49,694 nucleotides of DNA from a virus. Below the pieces are notes generated by a model. The model was not told the origin of the DNA, did no database searches, and was given only the letters and a program-made list of their open reading frames with translations. The stretch is from positions 1 through 49,694 of the IMG/VR virus record IMGVR_UViG_3300025162_000069, one strand, 5' to 3'. Below, piece after piece: positions 47,523-49,694 of the stretch. The stretch's first letter is position 1, and every line of letters starts with the position of its first letter. The position numbers and the translations under genes were made by a program.

Positions 47523-47601
47523 TGATCCAGGTGGGACTCGAACCCACATTTTCATTTCCATTATGCACATCTCGCTTAGAAGGCGGAGCCAATACAGGAC
47601 C
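47523..47601 (-). tRNA. tRNA-Arg(UCU), D-stem missing, extended variable region
   Basis: Acceptor GGTCCTG/CTGGATC, six to seven bases TATTGGC in place of the D-arm, anticodon arm TCCGC CTTCTAA GCGAG (UCU; one mismatch), 23-nt variable region framed by ATGTG repeats, T-arm GTGGG TTCGAGT CCCAC. The anticodon stem covaries with the sister at 43043, which supports this fold. Confidence 0.7.
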
Positions 47602-47609
47602 ATTTTTTG

Positions 47610-47684
47610 TCGGGGTGACAGGATTCGAACCTGCGGACCGATGTTTCCAGAACACCGTAGTATAACCAGCTGCAGTACACCCCG
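47610..47684 (-). tRNA. tRNA-Pro(UGG), atypical anticodon loop
   Basis: Acceptor CGGGGTG/CACCCCG and discriminator A are those of bacterial tRNA-Pro. The anticodon arm GGTGT TCTGGAA ACATC gives UGG, but position 33 is C instead of the near-universal U, and 37 is A instead of G. The D-arm is irregular. Confidence 0.68.
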
Positions 47685-47690
47685 ATAACT

Positions 47691-47731
47691 GAATTTCTAA
47701 GCTTCCGTTTTCTGAACGGTCTATGAAATTC
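47691..47731 (-). other. Nested hairpin between two tRNA-Pro genes
   Basis: Outer stem GAATTTC/GAAATTC (7 bp) and inner stem CCGTT/AACGG with loop CAGAA. No tRNA features and no T-run. It could guide processing of the array transcript. Confidence 0.4.
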
Positions 47732-47746
47732 TAACAGTCTAGCTTG

Positions 47747-47836
47747 TCTAATAGGTGGGATTCGAACCCACGTATGAACTTTCGTTGCCTCTTGATCCCA
47801 AATCAAGCGAGGTAAACCTGACTCCTCCACTATTAG
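47747..47836 (-). tRNA. tRNA-Pro(UGG) with 19-nt variable arm
   Basis: Acceptor CTAATAG/CTATTAG, D-stem GAGG/CCTC, anticodon arm CTTGA TTTGGGA TCAAG (UGG), variable arm with AAC GAAA GTT hairpin, T-arm GTGGG TTCGAAT CCCAC. It is the first tRNA after the attenuator-like terminator. Confidence 0.85.
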
Positions 47837-47852
47837 ATAACTTACTAAAAAC

Positions 47853-47882
47853 AAAAAACCTGAGTTGGTTGACAACTCAGGT
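47853..47882 (-). terminator. Terminator between the leader ORF and the tRNA array (attenuator candidate)
   Basis: Read leftward: ACCTGAGTTG, loop, CAACTCAGGT, then T5. The 5' arm ACCTGAG can instead pair with CTCAGGT inside the last codons of the leader ORF (47928-47934), a 7-bp antiterminator. The tRNA array starts 16 nt further on. Confidence 0.8.
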
Positions 47883-47909
47883 TTTTTTGATAACTAATTA
47901 AACTATATA

Positions 47910-48014
47910 TTAAATTAGGTACAATACACCTGAGCGTAGTCTGACTGGTCTGCCTCCTACGGGGGCTGTTGTTGTCGTTGCCACTGTCGCTGTATTTGTC
48001 CTAATGTTTTTCAT
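47910..48014 (-). CDS. 34-residue leader peptide rich in codons read by the phage tRNAs
   Basis: The frame begins MKNIRTNTATVATTTTAPVG and ends GVLYLI. Of 34 residues, 23 are Thr, Val, Arg, Ala, Gly or Pro, the six firm isotypes of the array downstream. Codons 5-25 are almost only these. Among them are AGG, AGA, ACA, ACG, CCA, GTA, GTC, GGA, GGC and GCA, the exact codons for 10 of the 11 firm anticodons. GC is near 50% in an AT-rich genome. A TATCTTTG promoter lies about 50 nt upstream and a terminator with antiterminator pairing follows. This is the layout of an attenuation leader peptide. Confidence 0.7.
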   Translation of the reverse strand: MKNIRTNTATVATTTTAPVGGRPVRLRSGVLYLI

Positions 48015-48064
48015 AATTTCTATTTATTATCTTGTTTTGTTTTTTTATATTCTTAATTTCTGTA

Positions 48065-48083
48065 CAAAGATAAAGACTTTTTC
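48065..48083 (-). promoter_or_regulatory. Host-type promoter for leader ORF and tRNA array
   Basis: Read leftward: TTTGGAAAAAGTCTT then TATCTTTG (48072-48065), matching TAnnTTTG and the other four copies. It is the only clear host-type box I see ahead of the array. Confidence 0.6.
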
Positions 48084-48118
48084 CAAATAAAAAAATATAA
48101 TTCTATATATTTATCAAA

Positions 48119-48141
48119 AAAAGTCATTTTTTTCTATTTTT
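48119..48141 (+). promoter_or_regulatory. Shared intergenic motif, copy 4
   Basis: AAAGTCATTTTTTTCTATTT-TTG, followed at about 48160 by TTGAAAAATTTTAAAAGTTT, which parallels the arrangement at 27.2-27.3 kb. It lies about 100 nt before the DUF2158 gene. Confidence 0.45.
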
Positions 48142-48237
48142 GATTGTTTTTAGTATATATTGAAAAATTTTAAAAGTTTATTTTATTTTTCCATAAACAT
48201 TATAAATAATATCTTATATATTAAAATAAAAAATATT

Positions 48238-48438
48238 ATGAATGAATTTAAAGTAGGTGATGTTGTTACATTAAACTCTGGTGGTCCTAAAATGACTATC
48301 AGTTCAATTGATGGAGATTTGGTTTGTTGTACTTGGTTTATGACTTCTAGTGTAGTATATATTCACAGCGATGAACAATCTATCTATGAAGGACCATTTG
48401 AATATGAATTTACTAGTGGTTCTTTGACATTAGTTTAA
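48238..48438 (+). CDS. DUF2158 (YodC-like) small protein
   Basis: This 66-residue protein is DUF2158: EFKVGDVVTLNSGGPKMTIS followed by VCCTWFM. The start is at 48238 because the upstream frame (to 48160) lies in AT-rich leader sequence. The family is an uncharacterised SH3-like fold common in bacteria. It is closed by its own terminator. Confidence 0.88.
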   Translation: MNEFKVGDVVTLNSGGPKMTISSIDGDLVCCTWFMTSSVVYIHSDEQSIYEGPFEYEFTSGSLTLV

Positions 48439-48468
48439 CAAAAAACACCTTAAAAAGGTGTTTTTTTA
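48439..48468. terminator. Terminator after DUF2158
   Basis: AAAAACACCTT/AAGGTGTTTTT hairpin, able to serve the converging gene ending at 48480 as well. Confidence 0.85.
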
Positions 48469-48479
48469 TAAATTATTTT

Positions 48480-48923
48480 TTATTCAGTTTCAAAGAAAAA
48501 ATATTCATCGTTAACTTCACCTTGACTGGATAAAGACCCAAGTCTAGCATCTATCATTTTTGAAAATTTTCTTGCCGCTTTTTCATTTTTAAAAGGTATT
48601 AAACAGTGTCCAAGTTTATTTGGCTCATTTAAAAATATTGTAGATACAATATAATCTACACCAGATTCTTTAAGATAATCTATAATTTCATTATCAAAAC
48701 AGGTATTATCTTTTCGACCACAAGAAGTACCAAAGCCTTCTAATTCGTCGACATCAATTTTTACACCACTAATCATATCACCATAAAAATCATAAACATT
48801 TGGACTAACTTCTTCACCTTCTAATTGCAAAATGTCAATAATTTCATCTTTATCTGATCTATTATTGATCCATTCTATGAAATTATCAGAATTTTTCATC
48901 TCGTTTACTTTTTTAATTTTCAT
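48480..48923 (-). CDS. Tagged-like acidic protein MKIKKVNEM
   Basis: This 147-residue protein starts MKIKKVNEMKNSDNF, a variant shared with the gene at 49539 and similar in spacing to the MKxxKxFE tag. The body is acidic, with GFGTSCGRKDNTCF in the middle and a C-terminal alpha/beta part (HCLIPFKNEKAARKFSKMI). Function unknown. Confidence 0.72.
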   Translation of the reverse strand: MKIKKVNEMKNSDNFIEWINNRSDKDEIIDILQLEGEEVSPNVYDFYGDMISGVKIDVDELEGFGTSCGRKDNTCFDNEIIDYLKESGVDYIVSTIFLNEPNKLGHCLIPFKNEKAARKFSKMIDARLGSLSSQGEVNDEYFFFETE

Positions 48924-48927
48924 ATTA

Positions 48928-49137
48928 TTAAATTATTTTTAATGCTTGTGTATCAATTCCACAATAAAAATCATCATCAAATTGTATTGTTGCGTATCCT
49001 CTTTTGTTGTTATGAAAAATTACAGTTGCCTTTATTCCATTTTTTGTTCTACTTATAATTTCATTTTGATTTCCAAATTCTTTTACTTTATCATATACTT
49101 CAAGGTCAACTATAACTCTATCTTTTTCTTTTATCAT
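48928..49137 (-). CDS. Small hypothetical protein
   Basis: This 69-residue protein has an SH3-like look (KDRVIVDLEVYDKVK, GIKATVIFHNNKRGYATIQFDDD). It lies between two MKIKKVNE proteins, one base from the upstream gene and four from the next, so all are one leftward operon. Function unknown. Confidence 0.68.
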   Translation of the reverse strand: MIKEKDRVIVDLEVYDKVKEFGNQNEIISRTKNGIKATVIFHNNKRGYATIQFDDDFYCGIDTQALKII

Positions 49138-49539
49138 TTATTTTTTATTTACTAATATTGTTAATTTTTCTAAAAATTCAATAATTTCTTTGTCTTTCTT
49201 ACCAAATCTAATATCTTCAAATTCTTGATCAACAATTTCAATTGATGTTCCTTTACCTTTTGCAGTAAAAACATTAAATGTTATGTCTTTATATTTTAAA
49301 ATCCACAATTTTGTTAAAAACTCTAACCTTAATCCTCTATTATATGTTCCAAAAAGTTCAGTCAATTCAACAATTAAATTTTGCATTAAATTTTTCTCAG
49401 TTTTGAATTGAGTATTAACAATCCAATCTAAAACTTTTCTACTATTAGTTACTGGAATAGAATTATCACTAAATTTTTTACCTTCAATTTTAATTATATC
49501 TGAAGAATCTGATATTTCATTAACTTTTTTTATCTTCAT
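49138..49539 (-). CDS. Tagged-like protein MKIKKVNEI
   Basis: This protein (133 residues from the ATG at 49539) begins MKIKKVNEISDSSDI. The middle is helical with conserved hydrophobic spacing (LDWIVNTQFKTEKNLMQNLI); the end is charged. The ATG lies within the last codons of the acidic gene upstream. No domain is recognised. Paralogous start with the gene at 48480. Confidence 0.72.
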   Translation of the reverse strand: MKIKKVNEISDSSDIIKIEGKKFSDNSIPVTNSRKVLDWIVNTQFKTEKNLMQNLIVELTELFGTYNRGLRLEFLTKLWILKYKDITFNVFTAKGKGTSIEIVDQEFEDIRFGKKDKEIIEFLEKLTILVNKK

Positions 49540-49694
49540 TGCCACCTTTTTTAATAATTCTATTATTTTTATATTGTTTCTTAAGGTCTATAACTTCTTT
49601 CATAAGAATTTCTAATGTTTCTTTAATTTTTTTAAGATCAGAATCATCATCATCCTCATCTTCGTCTTCATCCTCTTCTACATTCTCTTGAATT
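49520..49694 (-). CDS. Partial gene, acidic stretch and coiled coil at the C-terminus
   Basis: Only the 3' end is in the window. The last 57 residues include a run of Glu/Asp (EEDEDEDEDDDD), then a coiled coil (LKKIKETLEILMKEVIDLKK) and end NEDKKS. The stop overlaps the start of the MKIKKVNE gene by 20 bases. It resembles a small scaffold or chaperone tail, but the rest is not seen. Confidence 0.65.
   Translation of the reverse strand, partial: IQENVEEDEDEDEDDDDSDLKKIKETLEILMKEVIDLKKQYKNNRIIKKGGNEDKKS

Noticed and set aside
47576-47875. Leftward ORF of 99 codons over two tRNA-Pro genes and a terminator
   Set aside because: Explained by RNA genes and the attenuator hairpin; no plausible protein.
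1-49694. Alternative genetic code with TGA or TAG reassigned
   Set aside because: Many genes end with TGA in tight ATGA overlaps and others end with TAG or TAA, and no gene contains an in-frame stop that would restore a domain.
1-49694. Diversity-generating retroelement acting on the fibres
   Set aside because: No reverse transcriptase and no template/variable repeat pair with adenine-specific changes was seen.

Overview
This window looks like part of a large, AT-rich tailed phage (T4-like lineage) whose host belongs to the Bacteroidota. The phage assignment rests on a T4 RNase H-type flap nuclease, giant fibre genes with thousands of bases of Gly-Thr-Ser/Asn/Asp triplet repeats, a LamG-type adhesin, an 18-member tRNA array, a tmRNA gene, several kinds of homing nuclease and two TnpB genes. 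The host assignment rests on TAnnTTTG (-7) promoter boxes, mostly A/T-only ribosome binding regions and a Bacteroidota-type tmRNA 5' end. TGA, TAA and TAG are all used as stops, so the code appears standard.

Layout. 0-2.3 kb: RNase H and a three-gene operon of small proteins sharing an N-terminal tag (MKYIKTFEA-like). 2.3-7.2 kb: host-interaction genes (heptose-type nucleotidyltransferase, metalloprotease lipoprotein, Hsp20, membrane protein). 7.2-13.1 kb: leftward virion-like genes, the tmRNA, a TnpB and a retropepsin lipoprotein. 13.2-16 kb: a second TnpB with a probable omega RNA, a WxxG-repeat protein and a T5orf172 protein. 16-20.6 kb: a tightly coupled leftward operon with a GNAT, a gp21-like protein, a 21-residue microprotein made of dUTPase motif V, a Dam methylase and an HNH nuclease. 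20.6-24.4 kb: divergent ribbon-helix-helix regulators, a zinc ribbon, an SPFH lipoprotein, a papain-like protease and PRPP synthetase. 24.4-27 kb: a DUF2828/vWA gene split by a LAGLIDADG nuclease, with a structured RNA upstream. 27.3-33.1 kb: small RK-[IL]-K-L proteins, a CHAD protein, and a long run of tagged proteins including a zinc protease and a lysozyme. 33.1-42.9 kb: fibres, a glycosyltransferase and a DUF4419 protein. 43-48 kb: the leftward tRNA array with three nuclease ORFs. 48-49.7 kb: small genes, two of them carrying a tag-like N-terminus.

Three themes connect the genes. First, about a dozen unrelated proteins begin with the same MKxxKxFE tag, close to the T4 capsid-targeting sequence (MKTYQEFI), which suggests a set of virion-packaged, injected proteins. 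Second, the tRNA array carries only Arg, Thr, Pro, Val, Gly and Ala isotypes (plus one uncertain). It is preceded by a 34-codon GC-rich ORF in which 23 codons specify those six amino acids and 10 of the 11 firm anticodons have their exact codon. A terminator follows, and its 5' arm can pair instead with the end of the ORF. This is the architecture of transcription attenuation, here apparently controlling tRNA genes. Third, mobile nucleases sit directly on functional RNA genes and essential-looking ORFs: three against tRNAs, one TnpB against the tmRNA, and one splitting DUF2828. All calls come from reading the sequence; no database search or folding program was run.
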